From: Roseibium aggregatum IAM 12614
GTDB lineage: Bacteria; Pseudomonadota; Alphaproteobacteria; Rhizobiales; Stappiaceae
DNA: 64,000 nt
Direction of reading: 5' to 3'
Assembly: GCF_000168975.1 (NCBI RefSeq)
Contig: NZ_AAUW01000002.1
Location: forward strand, 186,001-250,000
The translations under genes and the position numbers were made by a program. Of the stretch, positions 1 to 11,766 are shown one piece after another; position 1 is the first letter of the stretch; every line of letters begins with the position of its first letter. A model generated the notes under the pieces. That model did not search any database. It was not told the origin of the DNA and was given only the letters and a program-made list of their open reading frames with translations.

Positions 1-1
1 C

Positions 2-457
2 GATCCCTTGTGGGCGCAGCTCTGCTGCCTGGGTGCGGCCATCTCCTACGCCTGCGCGGCAACCTTCGCCCGCCGCTTCAAATCGCTGCCGCCGCAAGTC
101 TCCGCAACGGGTCAGTTGATCGGCTCCAGCACACTCATGCTGCCGGTCGCGCTTCTGACCGCGGGAAACTGGTCCATCGCCGATCCCAGCCTGACGGCCT
201 GGTTCAATGTGCTCGCGCTCGGCGTCCTGGCAACCGCCCTCGCCTACCTGATCTACTTCCAGATTCTGGCCGAAGCCGGAGCGACAAATGCGTCGCTGGT
301 CACGCTTCTCGTGCCGGCAAGCGCGCTGTTCTTCGGCTGGCTGATCCTGGGAGAAAATCTCGGGGTAACGCAGCTCGGCGGCTTTGCCGTACTGCTGGCA
401 GGTCTGGTCGTCCTGGACGGACGCATCCTGAAACGGCGCCGCGCGCCGGCAGTGTGA
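2..457 (+). CDS. EamA/DMT-family permease, C-terminal part (cut by window edge)
   Basis: The reading frame is already open at base 2, so only the last ~151 residues are visible. They hold about five hydrophobic segments ending in a basic tail (KRRRAP). The pattern of a short helix, a GxLxTALAYLIYF-type segment and a late WLILGE motif is characteristic of the second EamA repeat of drug/metabolite transporters, which move small metabolites across the inner membrane. The substrate cannot be told. The TTG at 8 should not be taken as a start, because the upstream codons continue the same frame. It converges on serA across a shared hairpin. Confidence 0.8.
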   Translation, partial: DPLWAQLCCLGAAISYACAATFARRFKSLPPQVSATGQLIGSSTLMLPVALLTAGNWSIADPSLTAWFNVLALGVLATALAYLIYFQILAEAGATNASLVTLLVPASALFFGWLILGENLGVTQLGGFAVLLAGLVVLDGRILKRRRAPAV

Positions 458-466
458 CCAATTGCG

Positions 467-500
467 AAAAAAGGAGCCTTCTGCAAAAGGCAGAAGGCTC
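467..500 (-). terminator. Rho-independent terminator of serC-serA (possibly bidirectional)
   Basis: An 11-bp perfect inverted repeat (474-484 with 490-500, 5-nt loop) is followed on the minus strand by six T residues (A-run at 467-472). It lies about 115 bp past the serA stop and 10 bp past the permease stop on the other strand, so it probably ends both transcripts. Confidence 0.8.
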
Positions 501-613
501 AAGCGCCAGGAACTTGGGCTGCACCTGACGAATATCCGGGAGGCATGATTAGGGGCACGCCCCTTTAGACCGGACAGCGGGTTGGCGGGCGCTTGACTAA
601 ACGCCCGCCGTTT

Positions 614-2200
614 TCAGAATTTCAGGGCCTTGACCTGTTTGACGTGAGAAACGGCTTCCAGTCGCGCCAGAACGTCCGGCGACACATCCCCGTCCACCTC
701 AACAAGGCAGATCGCATCGTCCCCCGGGGCCAGACGGCCGAGATGGAAGGTCGCGATGTTGACGCCGCTGTTGCCGAGTTCCATGCCGAGGTGCCCGATG
801 AAGCCGGGTTTGTCCTCGTTGGTGATGTAAAGCATCTGCGGGCCAAGCTCGGCCTCCATGTTGATGCCCTTCACCTGGATGATGCGCGGTTTCCCATCGG
901 CAAAGACCGTGCCCGCAACCGAGCGCTCCTGCCGCTGGGTGACCACCGTCAGGCGCATGTAGGTCTCGTAGGCACCGTCTTTCTCGCGGCGAATTTCCTC
1001 GATCTTCATGCCGCGTTCCTTGGCCAGGATCGGCGCGGAGACCATGTTGACCGTCTGCAGGAGCGGCGTCAGCAGCCCTGTCAGCGCGGCCGCCGTCAGG
1101 GCCTGCACGTTCATTTCAGCCACGGCACCGGCATATTCCAGGCGGACACCCTCGATGCCGGTTTCCGTCAGTTGGCCCGCGAAAGAACCGAGCTGTTCCG
1201 CCAGCCGCACGAAGGGAACCAGCTTGGGCGCTTCCTCGGCAGTGATGGACGGCATGTTGAGCGCGTTGCGCACGGCACCCTGAAGCAGGTAGTCGCACAT
1301 CTGTTCGGCCACCTGCAGCGCGACATTTTCCTGGGCTTCCGTAGTGGACGCGCCCAGATGCGGCGTCGAAACGAAGTTCGGCGCACCGAACAACACGTTT
1401 TCCTTGGCCGGTTCCTCGACAAAGACGTCAAACGCCGCCCCGCCGAGCTTGCCTTCGTCCAGGGCTGCGCGCACGGCCGCTTCATCGGCGAGCCCGCCGC
1501 GGGCACAGTTGATCAGATAAGCGCCCTTGCGCATTTTCTCGATCGCCTTGGCATCGATGATGTTGCGCGTCTTGTCGGTGAGCGGCGTGTGCAGGGTGAT
1601 GAAATCCGACCGGCACAAGAGACCGTCAAGTTCGACCTTCTCGACACCGAGCGCAACGGCCCGTTCCGACGTCAGGAAGGGGTCGAAGGCAATCACCTTC
1701 ATCTTCAGGCCGATGGCCCGGTCTGCCACGATCGAGCCGATGTTGCCGCAACCGATCAGGCCGAGTGTCTTGCCGGTGAGTTCGCGGCCCATGAAGCGGG
1801 ATTTCTCCCACTTGCCTGACTGGGTCGACGTATCGGCAGCCGGGATCTGGCGCGCCACCGCCATCATCATCGAGATTGCATGTTCGGCCGTGGTGATCGC
1901 ATTGCCGAAGGGCGTGTTCATGACGATGATACCGCGTGCGGTCGCCTTCGGAATATCAACATTGTCGACGCCGATCCCGGCCCTGCCGATCACCTTCAGA
2001 TTTTCAGCGGCGGCAATAATTTTTTCCGTGACCTTGGTGGCCGAACGGATCGCCAGACCATCGTAATTGCCGATGATCTCCAGCAGCTTTTCCTTATCCT
2101 TGCCGACCTCCGGCAGAAAGTCCACGTCGACGCCGCGATCCTTGAAAATCTGCACGGCAGCATCCGACAGCTTGTCGGAAATCAGTACCTTGGGAGCCAT
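614..2200 (-). CDS. serA: D-3-phosphoglycerate dehydrogenase
   Basis: This cytosolic enzyme oxidises 3-phosphoglycerate to 3-phosphohydroxypyruvate with NAD, the first step of serine synthesis. The 528 residues have the long SerA layout: catalytic/NAD domain (GxGxxG at 150-155), catalytic Arg234 (NCARGG), Glu263 (VEEP) and His281 (STPHLG), then an intervening ASB domain and a C-terminal ACT domain from ~455. The start at 2200 is preceded by AGGAGAG and yields the canonical MAPKVLISD N-terminus; the in-frame extension to 2329 runs into serC and is unlikely. The gene lies 79 bp downstream of serC on the same strand, so the two probably form one operon. Confidence 0.97.
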   Translation of the reverse strand: MAPKVLISDKLSDAAVQIFKDRGVDVDFLPEVGKDKEKLLEIIGNYDGLAIRSATKVTEKIIAAAENLKVIGRAGIGVDNVDIPKATARGIIVMNTPFGNAITTAEHAISMMMAVARQIPAADTSTQSGKWEKSRFMGRELTGKTLGLIGCGNIGSIVADRAIGLKMKVIAFDPFLTSERAVALGVEKVELDGLLCRSDFITLHTPLTDKTRNIIDAKAIEKMRKGAYLINCARGGLADEAAVRAALDEGKLGGAAFDVFVEEPAKENVLFGAPNFVSTPHLGASTTEAQENVALQVAEQMCDYLLQGAVRNALNMPSITAEEAPKLVPFVRLAEQLGSFAGQLTETGIEGVRLEYAGAVAEMNVQALTAAALTGLLTPLLQTVNMVSAPILAKERGMKIEEIRREKDGAYETYMRLTVVTQRQERSVAGTVFADGKPRIIQVKGINMEAELGPQMLYITNEDKPGFIGHLGMELGNSGVNIATFHLGRLAPGDDAICLVEVDGDVSPDVLARLEAVSHVKQVKALKF

Positions 2201-2230
2201 TGGAGCCTCTCCTTGAATACGAGAAACGAT

Positions 2231-2250
2231 CCGGGCAGCGCACCGCCCGG
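2231..2250 (-). promoter_or_regulatory. Small inverted repeat in the serC-serA spacer
   Basis: CCGGGC and GCCCGG (2231-2236, 2245-2250) can form a 6-bp stem with an 8-nt loop between serC and serA. There is no T-run, so it is not a simple terminator. It could influence mRNA processing. The evidence is weak. Confidence 0.3.
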
Positions 2251-2279
2251 GACTGTTGTCGTTGAAGGATTGAACAGGC

Positions 2280-3458
2280 TCAGGCGGCCTGAGGAAGCTT
2301 CGCTTTTTCTGACTGGAATGCCCAGTCAAGCCAATGGGTCAAGGCCTGAAGATCGCTCGTCTCCACGGTCGCACCTGCCCAGATCCGGAGACCGGAAGGT
2401 GCATCACGATAGGCACCGATGTCATAGGCGATGCCTTCGGCGTCGAGCGTACCTGCAAGCGCCTTGGCAAAGGCGGCCTGCTGGTCGGCGGTGAGTGCCA
2501 GAATGCCCGGATCGGTCACCTTGAGGCAGACGGACGTATTCGACCGCGTTGCCGGATCGACCGCCAGGAAATCCACCCAGGAGGTTTTCTCCACCCAGTC
2601 GGCAAGCACCTTGAGATTTGCATCGGCACGCGCGCGCAAGCCGGCAAGCCCGCCGAGGCCGTCAGCCCATTTCAGTGCGTCGATATAATCCTCGACACAG
2701 AGCATGGACGGCGTGTTGATGGTTTCGCCCTTGAAGATGCCCTCGATCAGCTTGCCGCCTTTGGTCATGCGGAAGATCTTCGGCATCGGCCACGCTGGCG
2801 TATAGCTTTCCAGACGCTCTACGGCGCGCGGGCTGAGGATGAGCATGCCGTGGGCAGCTTCCCCGCCCAGCACTTTCTGCCAGGAGAAGGTCACGACATC
2901 CAGCTTGTCGAACGCAAGGTTCTGCGCGAAGGCGGCGGAGGTCGCATCGCAGATGGTCAGGCCTTCACGGTCGGCCGGGATCCAGTCGCCGTTGGGAACA
3001 CGCACGCCGGAGGTGGTGCCGTTCCAGGTGAAGACCACGTCTTTGGTGAAATCGACGGAGCCAAGATCCGGCAGTTCGCCGTAAGGCGCTTCCAGAACCC
3101 GGGCATCATCGAGCTTGAGCTGTTTGATCACGTCGGTGACCCAGCCGGAGCCGAAGCTTTCCCAGGCGAGCATTTCGACGCCACGGGCGCCGAGCAGCGA
3201 CCAGAGCGCCATCTCGACAGCGCCGGTGTCGGACGCCGGGACGATACCGATCCGATATCCGTCCGGCACGTTCAGCACCTTGCGGGTCAACTCGATGGCT
3301 TCGGCAAGCTTGGCCTTGCCGGGCTTGGCGCGGTGAGACCGTCCGAGCGGCGCATCGCCCAAAGCTTCAAGCGACCAGCCGGGACGCTTGGCACAGGGAC
3401 CAGAAGAAAAATTGGGATTGGCCGGACGCACGTCCGGCTTGGCGGTGAGGTCTGTCAT
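2280..3458 (-). CDS. serC: Phosphoserine aminotransferase
   Basis: This PLP enzyme transfers the amino group of glutamate to 3-phosphohydroxypyruvate to give phosphoserine, the second step of serine synthesis; the same family can act in pyridoxal phosphate synthesis. The 392-residue protein has the alphaproteobacterial SerC form: N-terminal [17 protein letters not shown] motif and PLP lysine in [13 protein letters not shown] (~residues 192-204). The start at 3458 has GAGGGT upstream. It is first in the serC-serA pair; no regulatory leader is recognisable in the 270 bp upstream. Confidence 0.96.
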   Translation of the reverse strand: MTDLTAKPDVRPANPNFSSGPCAKRPGWSLEALGDAPLGRSHRAKPGKAKLAEAIELTRKVLNVPDGYRIGIVPASDTGAVEMALWSLLGARGVEMLAWESFGSGWVTDVIKQLKLDDARVLEAPYGELPDLGSVDFTKDVVFTWNGTTSGVRVPNGDWIPADREGLTICDATSAAFAQNLAFDKLDVVTFSWQKVLGGEAAHGMLILSPRAVERLESYTPAWPMPKIFRMTKGGKLIEGIFKGETINTPSMLCVEDYIDALKWADGLGGLAGLRARADANLKVLADWVEKTSWVDFLAVDPATRSNTSVCLKVTDPGILALTADQQAAFAKALAGTLDAEGIAYDIGAYRDAPSGLRIWAGATVETSDLQALTHWLDWAFQSEKAKLPQAA

Positions 3459-3687
3459 ATCTGTCTACCCTCGCAGATAGTTGCCTCTCGTTGGGGAGAG
3501 GTGGCCCACCTATGGGGATAGGACCATCCCGGCCTCCGGTCAATTCAAATCGCGAGTGACCGAATAATTTCTCTCACGTACCACCCTTTCAAATAATCCC
3601 TCGCACCTCAGTCGGTCCGGCCTTGTCTCGGGATCGAACTCACCCAGCCCGAGACAAACCGCCAGAAATTGCAGGCGCAAAACAAGA

Positions 3688-3715
3688 AAAGGCCGGTCAA
3701 CAGACCGGCCTTTCA
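3688..3715 (-). terminator. Rho-independent terminator of the outer-membrane protein gene
   Basis: An 11-bp perfect stem (3689-3699 with 3704-3714) with a 4-nt loop sits 20 bp past the stop at 3734. The minus strand continues with CTTTTCTTGTTTTG. Confidence 0.85.
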
Positions 3716-3733
3716 AAATCGCTGATCGGATGA

Positions 3734-4531
3734 TCAGAAGTTGCTGGTGATCGGACCCTGCGGCTCGTAGTAAACCGGGCCGGCTGGGGCTGCCATCGTG
3801 TTGAAAGTGTAGCGAGCACCAAGGCGGAATTCGTGCGCCTGGAGATCTTCGTATTCGATGCGTGTGTTCTGGCCAGCCGTCGAAAACTTGGCAGAGTGGG
3901 CGTCACCAATATTCAGATAACGATACCCTGCATCCAAGGCCAGGTTCGGCGTGATGTCATAAGAAGCACCTGCCATCAGCGCCCAGGCGAAGTTCCACTT
4001 GCTGTCACCTTCGTAGGTTCCTGCCACGCCGTTCGGGTTAACAAAGTTGATGTTGCTGGTGGTCACGTAAGACGCACCGACACCAGCACCGACATAGGGC
4101 GTGATCCGGTTCCAGGTACCAATGTCGACGTAGCCGTTCAGCATGAACGTCCAGACATCGATGTCTGCCTTCTCGACGGAATATCCGGGAGAACCACAAA
4201 GGTTACAGGGACCCTTTGATTTCGCCTCAGCCGGGAACTCATAATCGATAGTGAAGTCAGTTCGAAAATGGTCACTGAACTTGTAACCAACACCGGCACC
4301 CATCATGAAGGTGCCTTCCATCTCTTCGTCATAGAAATCCAGGGTACCGTATTTGATATCCGGCGCCTGATAGATCTTATACCCGATATCACCACGCAGG
4401 TACCAACCACCAACGGCAGGAACTTCCGGGATGTGCTCGATGACCGGGGTTGGCAAATCCGCGGCATAGGCTGCAGTGGAAAGCGCAACAGCAAAGCCGG
4501 TCAAAGACAAACGCTTAAAGAAATTGTCCAT
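3734..4531 (-). CDS. Outer-membrane beta-barrel protein (Omp25/RopB-like)
   Basis: The 265-residue product starts with a signal peptide (cleavage likely after AYA at 23) and continues with alternating amphipathic strands and a C-terminal aromatic residue (ends ITSNF), as expected for an 8-strand outer-membrane barrel of the Omp25/Omp31/RopB group common in Rhizobiales. Such proteins are abundant structural porin-like proteins linking envelope layers. The ATG at 4531 follows AAAAGGACGAGGAC. An unusual detail is a CNLC pair (Cys109, Cys112) in a predicted loop, which could form a disulfide in the periplasm or at the cell surface. It is monocistronic, with its own terminator and a long leader. 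Confidence 0.87.
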   Translation of the reverse strand: MDNFFKRLSLTGFAVALSTAAYAADLPTPVIEHIPEVPAVGGWYLRGDIGYKIYQAPDIKYGTLDFYDEEMEGTFMMGAGVGYKFSDHFRTDFTIDYEFPAEAKSKGPCNLCGSPGYSVEKADIDVWTFMLNGYVDIGTWNRITPYVGAGVGASYVTTSNINFVNPNGVAGTYEGDSKWNFAWALMAGASYDITPNLALDAGYRYLNIGDAHSAKFSTAGQNTRIEYEDLQAHEFRLGARYTFNTMAAPAGPVYYEPQGPITSNF

Positions 4532-4911
4532 GTCCTCGTCCTTTTCCAGTGAGCGTCCGCTTTAACCAGTGCCGGACACATCAAACTTGGAAGCATACTG
4601 AGGGGAATTCATTAATTGTGACTTAACTCTGTTCTTTAACCCCGTTTTTTTACCTTAAGGAAAGCTTAACAACCCAAAAGACATCGACAAAATGGACATT
4701 CCCCCCGAAAAGAACGGGAATGACAGGAGACACTACTGACAGCTTTAAAAGGGGGGCTGCCGAACGAAACGCAACAACGAGGCGGAAGCAAAGTCCTGCT
4801 GGCCGCAGGGATTTCCTCAAAACAGGGACTGCCGGGCAGTACGCTCCTGAACGCGACGCGCGCTTCACCGCACCATGACAGCAGCAGCGAAACAGACATG
4901 GTTCGCCAAAC
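4532..4911. other. Long intergenic region upstream of the Omp gene
   Basis: 380 bp without a credible gene. The half next to the Omp gene (4560-4680) is clearly A/T-richer than the surroundings and probably carries its promoter and a leader of ~100 nt on the minus strand. The other half, towards glmM, holds only short spurious frames. No operator or riboswitch is recognisable. Confidence 0.4.
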
Positions 4912-4939
4912 AAAAAGCCGCCTCAATCAGGCGGCTTTT
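4912..4939 (-). terminator. Rho-independent terminator of glmM
   Basis: An 11-bp stem (4913-4923 with 4929-4939) with a 5-nt loop and T5 on the minus strand, 22 bp past the glmM stop. Confidence 0.88.
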
Positions 4940-4961
4940 CAAGTCTCGTTTACTCTGGCGT

Positions 4962-6305
4962 TCAGGCAGCGGTGGTTGCCACCACACCGGCGATATCGTT
5001 GACGACCTGCTTGACCAGGTCCGCATCGTCGCCTTCCGCCATCACCCGGATCAACGGTTCAGTGCCTGATGCTCGAATCACGAGACGGCCGGAATTTCCG
5101 AGGCGGGCTTCGCCATCCTCGATGGCGGACTTGACCAGATCCTGCTCGAGCGGCTTGCCACCCTTGTAGCGTACGTTCTTGAGGATCTGCGGCACCGGCT
5201 CGAACCGGCGGCAGACTTCCGAAACGGGCTTGTCCTGATCCTTGACGCAGGCAAGAACCTGCAGACCTGCAATGAGGCCATCCCCGGTCGTGGCAAAGTC
5301 GGACAGCACAATGTGACCAGACTGCTCGCCGCCGACATTGTAGCCGTTGGCACGCATATGCTCGACCACATAGCGGTCACCCACCTTGGTGCGGGCAAGG
5401 CCGAGCCCGAGGCTCTGAAGATACCGTTCCAGCCCGAGATTGGACATTACCGTCGCGACGATGCCAGGAGCTGACAGGCGGTTGCTGGCCTGCCAGGACT
5501 GCGCCACCACGGCCATCAACTGATCGCCGTCAACAACGGAGCCATTTTCATCGACGATGATGACCCGGTCGGCATCGCCATCGAGGGCGATACCGATGTC
5601 GGCGCGCACCTCATGCACCTTGCGCGACAGGGCGTCGGTCGACGTGGAGCCGCATTCCTTGTTGATGTTGAAGCCATCCGGCGTGACGCCCATGGTGATG
5701 ACATCCGCACCAAGCTCCCACAGTGCCTCGGGCGCAACCTTGTAGGCCGCGCCATTGGCGCAATCGATGACAACACGCAGGCCTTCCAGGCTCATTTCCC
5801 GTGGCAGGGTGCGCTTGGCGGTTTCGATATAGCGCTGCTGTGCACCATCGATCCGCTTGGCCCGGCCAAGCTCGCTTGCGCTTGGCAGGCGGGAGGTCAG
5901 GTCGCTTTCCATCAGCTCTTCGATAGTCTGTTCAATCTGGTCGCTGAGCTTGAACCCGTCGGGACCGAAGAACTTGATACCGTTGTCCTGGAAAGGATTG
6001 TGAGACGCAGAGATCATCACGCCGAGATCGCTACGCAGCGAGCGCGTCAGCATGGCGACCGCAGGTGTCGGCATCGGCCCCAGCAGGAACACATCCATGC
6101 CGACAGAGGTAAACCCGGCGACGAGGGCGTTTTCCAGCATATAGCCGGAAAGCCTTGTATCCTTGCCGATCACCACCCGGTGGCGGTGTCCGCCGTTCTT
6201 GAAAGCCAACCCGGCGGCCATGCCGACCTTCAGTGCCATTTCGGCAGTCATGGGATAGCTGTTCGCCTGACCGCGGATGCCGTCGGTGCCGAAAAACTTG
6301 CGCAT
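4962..6305 (-). CDS. glmM: Phosphoglucosamine mutase
   Basis: Interconverts glucosamine-6-phosphate and glucosamine-1-phosphate, the step leading to UDP-GlcNAc for peptidoglycan and lipid A. The 447 residues match the usual length. Visible signatures are the N-terminal FGTDGIRG, the phosphoserine loop ISASHNPF with Ser101, the Mg-binding DGDADR at 242-247 and the C-terminal phosphate-binding [12 protein letters not shown]. The gene lies 186 bp downstream of ftsH, which has its own terminator, so it may have its own promoter. The ftsH-glmM neighbourhood is widespread in alphaproteobacteria. Confidence 0.97.
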   Translation of the reverse strand: MRKFFGTDGIRGQANSYPMTAEMALKVGMAAGLAFKNGGHRHRVVIGKDTRLSGYMLENALVAGFTSVGMDVFLLGPMPTPAVAMLTRSLRSDLGVMISASHNPFQDNGIKFFGPDGFKLSDQIEQTIEELMESDLTSRLPSASELGRAKRIDGAQQRYIETAKRTLPREMSLEGLRVVIDCANGAAYKVAPEALWELGADVITMGVTPDGFNINKECGSTSTDALSRKVHEVRADIGIALDGDADRVIIVDENGSVVDGDQLMAVVAQSWQASNRLSAPGIVATVMSNLGLERYLQSLGLGLARTKVGDRYVVEHMRANGYNVGGEQSGHIVLSDFATTGDGLIAGLQVLACVKDQDKPVSEVCRRFEPVPQILKNVRYKGGKPLEQDLVKSAIEDGEARLGNSGRLVIRASGTEPLIRVMAEGDDADLVKQVVNDIAGVVATTAA

Positions 6306-6432
6306 CTAATATGCCTTGTCGATCTAACTGTCTTGGTTGCGCCCTTTGTAACGCAATCAGGCGCACGCACGATTCAAAATATGTGAGCAATTGTTACCAT
6401 TAACCGGCGTCTGTGGAACCCGGTAAATGCTC

Positions 6433-6465
6433 AAAACGAAGATGCCCGGCAAATGGCCGGGCATC
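6433..6465 (-). terminator. Terminator downstream of ftsH
   Basis: A 10-bp perfect stem (6441-6450 with 6456-6465, 5-nt loop) is followed on the minus strand by TTCGTTTTG. It lies 27 bp past the ftsH stop and separates ftsH from glmM. Confidence 0.7.
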
Positions 6466-6491
6466 TGAACGTGTCATTGGATCGGGATCGA

Positions 6492-8411
<1,920 letters not shown>

Positions 8412-8580
8412 TTCGTTTCCTTAACCGCCCAACGCGACTAACTGCACGCGGTTACGTTTCTTTAGAGCGAAGATAGGTCGCCCAAAGCCCGCTGCCAAGG
8501 CGGTGCGCCATAGTTGCGCAGATGCGCTGACTATTTTCTTAAGCACGGACCTCTAACAGATGTTCCAGATGGGGAAAACC

Positions 8581-9966
8581 TCAGATTTCCTCGTCTGCGT
8601 CCCCATTGTCCATAAAGTTATCCGGCAATTTACCTTGGATCGGCATTCGCTCCAATTCCAAATCTGCACGCCTGCAGGAATTGCCAATGGTCAAAACGGC
8701 CGTTGCGGAAGCTGGCACCACGATCTCCCCCGCCCGCCACAGGACCGGCGCGCAGTCGAAAGCGGCCTTCGGCCAGCCTTCCGGCCAGTCAATTTCCCGG
8801 CGGGACACCGGCGCGCTCGTCAGGGGACCCAGGCAAAGCGGCGCATCGCCCTCTCCAGTCACACGCTCGGGTGCGCGGTAAAGGTAGCGGCCGTCCCATG
8901 TCCCGGTCCCCGCCAGGCCTGTAACGACAGTCGGAGGCGTCCGCCCAGCCTCTTTCCAGACCCTGATCGTGTCTGCATCAGCATCAAAAACCGATCCTTG
9001 AAACGTCTGACGGTTTTGAACGCCGGAGATCAGCACCCGGTCCAGGGCCTGAAGCTTGGCAAGCCTCGGACGGGAGACCTTTCCCGACACGCGCGCCAGC
9101 AGATAGACCAGCAGCCGGAGCCGAAATTCTTCGGCGAGGGTCCTGTACGCGTACCTGTCAAGACGGACCGGTCCGGCCGGATGTTCGGTGACCAGCCGCG
9201 CCGCCAGATCTTCCACGGTCAGTTCCAGAGCTTCCCGCGCCCGGCGGATGTTGGCGGCGGTCTGCGCCAGCCGCTCGGCGCTCAATCCTTCCTCGGCGAG
9301 CAGCGACAAGATAACGCGGAGCCGGCTGCGCTTGTATTTCGGGTTCCGGTTCGAGGGATCCGTGCACCAGGGGCGGCCCCGCTGTTCAAGCGCGGCGATG
9401 AGATCGGATTTCGAAACGCTTAGAAGCGGCCGCAGCAGGCGCAGGCCCTCCGGCCCGCAGCCTTCGTCGGCCGCCATGCCGCTCAGGCCTGAAACGCCGC
9501 TTCCCCGGGTCAACCGGTCGAGAAAGGTTTCCGCCTGATCGTCAAGATGGTGGCCGAGGACAAGCGCCTCAGCCTCGGTGTCCCGCATACGGCCAGCCAT
9601 CAGCCGGTAGCGGGCAAGGCGCGCTTCTTCCTGGACATTTGCAGACGGCTTATCGCCCGACCAGCGCAGCACCGTGCAGTCAAGGCCGCAAGCGCGCGCA
9701 TTCATCGCAACAAATTCCGCCTCCTGGCCGCTTTCGGGCCGGAGTTGATGGTCGACACACAGCACTTCGGCGGCACCCTGCCAGCCGGTGCGTTTACGCC
9801 ACTCATCGAAAAGAACGAGAAGACAAAGGGAATCCGAGCCCCCGGACACGGCCAGGGCCAGATTGGAAAAAGAGCTTAGCGGTGAAAAAAGAGCATCGAC
9901 GCGATTGGCCGGGAGCCTGTCTGGCTCAACCGGCCGGTCAGGAACACTGGGCACGGCGGCGTTCAT
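8581..9966 (-). CDS. tilS: tRNA(Ile)-lysidine synthase
   Basis: TilS ligates lysine to C34 of the CAU-anticodon tRNA-Ile using ATP, changing its codon specificity from AUG to AUA; it is normally essential. The N-terminal N-type ATP pyrophosphatase domain carries the PP-loop SGGSDS at 41-46, followed by the HHLDDQAET motif (~137-145). The 461-residue length is usual for the family. The ATG at 9966 lies inside the end of cpoB (29-bp overlap), so translation is probably coupled to that of cpoB. Confidence 0.95.
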   Translation of the reverse strand: MNAAVPSVPDRPVEPDRLPANRVDALFSPLSSFSNLALAVSGGSDSLCLLVLFDEWRKRTGWQGAAEVLCVDHQLRPESGQEAEFVAMNARACGLDCTVLRWSGDKPSANVQEEARLARYRLMAGRMRDTEAEALVLGHHLDDQAETFLDRLTRGSGVSGLSGMAADEGCGPEGLRLLRPLLSVSKSDLIAALEQRGRPWCTDPSNRNPKYKRSRLRVILSLLAEEGLSAERLAQTAANIRRAREALELTVEDLAARLVTEHPAGPVRLDRYAYRTLAEEFRLRLLVYLLARVSGKVSRPRLAKLQALDRVLISGVQNRQTFQGSVFDADADTIRVWKEAGRTPPTVVTGLAGTGTWDGRYLYRAPERVTGEGDAPLCLGPLTSAPVSRREIDWPEGWPKAAFDCAPVLWRAGEIVVPASATAVLTIGNSCRRADLELERMPIQGKLPDNFMDNGDADEEI

Positions 9967-10885
9967 CCCGCGCCTGAGACAAGACAGCAGGAGCTGCGTT
10001 CGGATATTTGCTCAAGAGTTCGGAAAAGGTTGCACAAGCCGCATCGGCTTCACCGAGACCCCGAAGCGAGACACCCAGCTTGAGCAGGCTGTCCGGACTT
10101 TTGGCGTTGCCGGGATGGTCTGTGTAGGTTTTCAGGAACGCATCGGCAGCCTCGCGGTAGTTCTGCTGCGCCAGCAGGCTTTCACCCAGCCAGTATTGAG
10201 CATTCGCGGCCTGCGCATCATCCGGATAGGTTTCCAGAAAGTTGCGGAACCCGCGCTCGGCAGCCGCATAATCGCCGTTGACCGCAAAGGAATAGGCCTG
10301 ATTGTAGTCGGAGCTCGGATCTCCGCTGCCGATGACATTGGCAATCTGGTCGTCATCGGTGGCAAGACCCGGATCGGGCGCGATTTCCTGTCCGGTGCCC
10401 GGCAGATTTTCAAGACCATTGGCAAGCCGTGACAGATCGATCGGGCCGTCGCTCGGCAAGCCGCTGTCATAGCCGCCGGACTGATCCCAGTTGCCGTCTC
10501 CCGACCCGTCCGCAGGAAGGGTCGCAAACCCGCCGCCCGGCGCAATCAGGCTGCCGGACTGCGGGGTACCGTCCGGGCCTAGGCCCGGAGCGGTCGATCC
10601 TGGTGCGGCGTCCGAGCGTTTGCCCGGCGTGCCGCCTTCCAGTTGCTGGAAGCGGTATTCATTGTCTTCCTGCATACGGCGCATCTGATCCTGCAATTCC
10701 CGCATCTGGTAGGACAACTGTTCGATCTGGCCGGTCAAAACCCGGATCCGTTCCTCAAGCTGGCCGATCCGCACGCTGGAATCGTCGTTCTTGCGTCCGA
10801 ACAGCTGGGCTTGCGACGGTGTGGCAGCGGCGAAGGTGATGACCAACGCCATGATGAGACCTGCCAGTCCCTTTAGTTTCAGCAT
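9938..10885 (-). CDS. cpoB: Cell-division coordinator CpoB/YbgF (Tol-Pal system)
   Basis: Periplasmic protein that links Tol-Pal outer-membrane constriction with PBP1B-dependent peptidoglycan synthesis at the septum. The 315 residues comprise a signal peptide ending TPSQA, a coiled-coil trimerisation segment (~35-80), a Gly/Pro/Ser-rich linker, and a C-terminal TPR domain of about three repeats starting at SSDYNQAYSFAVNGDY. The ATG at 10885 has a strong GGAGGAG and gives a standard signal peptide, so I prefer it to a 17-residue-longer start. It is the last tol-pal gene and overlaps tilS. Confidence 0.94.
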   Translation of the reverse strand: MLKLKGLAGLIMALVITFAAATPSQAQLFGRKNDDSSVRIGQLEERIRVLTGQIEQLSYQMRELQDQMRRMQEDNEYRFQQLEGGTPGKRSDAAPGSTAPGLGPDGTPQSGSLIAPGGGFATLPADGSGDGNWDQSGGYDSGLPSDGPIDLSRLANGLENLPGTGQEIAPDPGLATDDDQIANVIGSGDPSSDYNQAYSFAVNGDYAAAERGFRNFLETYPDDAQAANAQYWLGESLLAQQNYREAADAFLKTYTDHPGNAKSPDSLLKLGVSLRGLGEADAACATFSELLSKYPNAAPAVLSQARDERRRAQCS

Positions 10886-11082
10886 TCGCTCCTCCGGTTG
10901 GATGTGCTGTACCAGTGTCTGGCCGTGGTCCGACAAACGCTAATACTCAAGCAGATCCACGCGCATGATGTCTTACCATGCCCGGCTTCTTACTCAAGTG
11001 CACAGAGCGCTCCGACTTCGGCCAAATTTTGACGTTTCCTGCTGAAATTGAAGTGATTTCGCCAATTCAGGCAGGACCAACG

Positions 11083-11112
11083 AAAAAGGCCGGGCAACTT
11101 GCCCGGCCTTTT
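11083..11112 (-). terminator. Rho-independent terminator of pal
   Basis: A 12-bp perfect stem (11084-11095 with 11101-11112) with a 5-nt loop and T5 on the minus strand, 18 bp past the pal stop. It suggests cpoB has its own promoter or depends on read-through. Confidence 0.87.
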
Positions 11113-11129
11113 GTTCGGCATTTGCGCGA

Positions 11130-11615
11130 TCAGTTGGTCGCGTTGTTCAGCACGGTCACCGCACGGCGGTTCTGCGACCAGCAGCTGTTGTCGTTACAGA
11201 CCGCCACAGGCCGTTCCTTGCCGTAGGAAATCGTCTTGATACGCGAGGCGTTCACGCCCTGCGCAACAAGGTAGTCCCGCGCGGACTGGGCGCGGCGGGC
11301 ACCCAGCGCGATGTTGTATTGGCGCGTGCCGCGCTCATCCGCATGCCCCTCGACCGTGATCGTGTACTGGGAATAGCGGTTCAGCCACTTGGCCTGATTG
11401 GCAAGGGTTGCCTGGCCCTGCGCGTTCAGCACAGACTGGTCTTCCTCGAAGAACACGCGGTCACCCACGTTGACGACGAAGTCCTGGCCGGTGCCTGGCT
11501 TAACGTTGCTGGACAGCCCGTCCGGCTTGGTCTGGGCACATGCTGCTGCGAATAGAACCGCGAAACAGACTGCAATCCAGCGTGCGCTTCGTCCGGCGTT
11601 TAAACTCATGAACAT
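11130..11615 (-). CDS. pal: Peptidoglycan-associated lipoprotein Pal
   Basis: Outer-membrane lipoprotein that binds peptidoglycan and TolB, tethering the outer membrane during constriction. The 161-residue precursor has a lipobox LFAAAC with lipidated Cys26, then an OmpA-type peptidoglycan-binding domain (~50-157) containing the meso-DAP-contacting Asp92 (GHADERG) and Arg107 (LGARRA). The start at 11615 is supported by GGAG; an ATG two codons later is an alternative. It is downstream of tolB, as usual, and closed by its own terminator. Confidence 0.96.
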   Translation of the reverse strand: MFMSLNAGRSARWIAVCFAVLFAAACAQTKPDGLSSNVKPGTGQDFVVNVGDRVFFEEDQSVLNAQGQATLANQAKWLNRYSQYTITVEGHADERGTRQYNIALGARRAQSARDYLVAQGVNASRIKTISYGKERPVAVCNDNSCWSQNRRAVTVLNNATN

Positions 11616-11766
11616 TCCTGTCTCCTACACCCCAGCCCGCCAACCCGACACTTCATCCGTCTGGTTCTTGGTAAACGCTTTCTAGCCAAAACTGGTAAAA
11701 AACGCCTTTTCAAACATGGTTAGCGAAAGCTTAACACGACCTGCCTTTGCAGGCCGAATGTCTACG

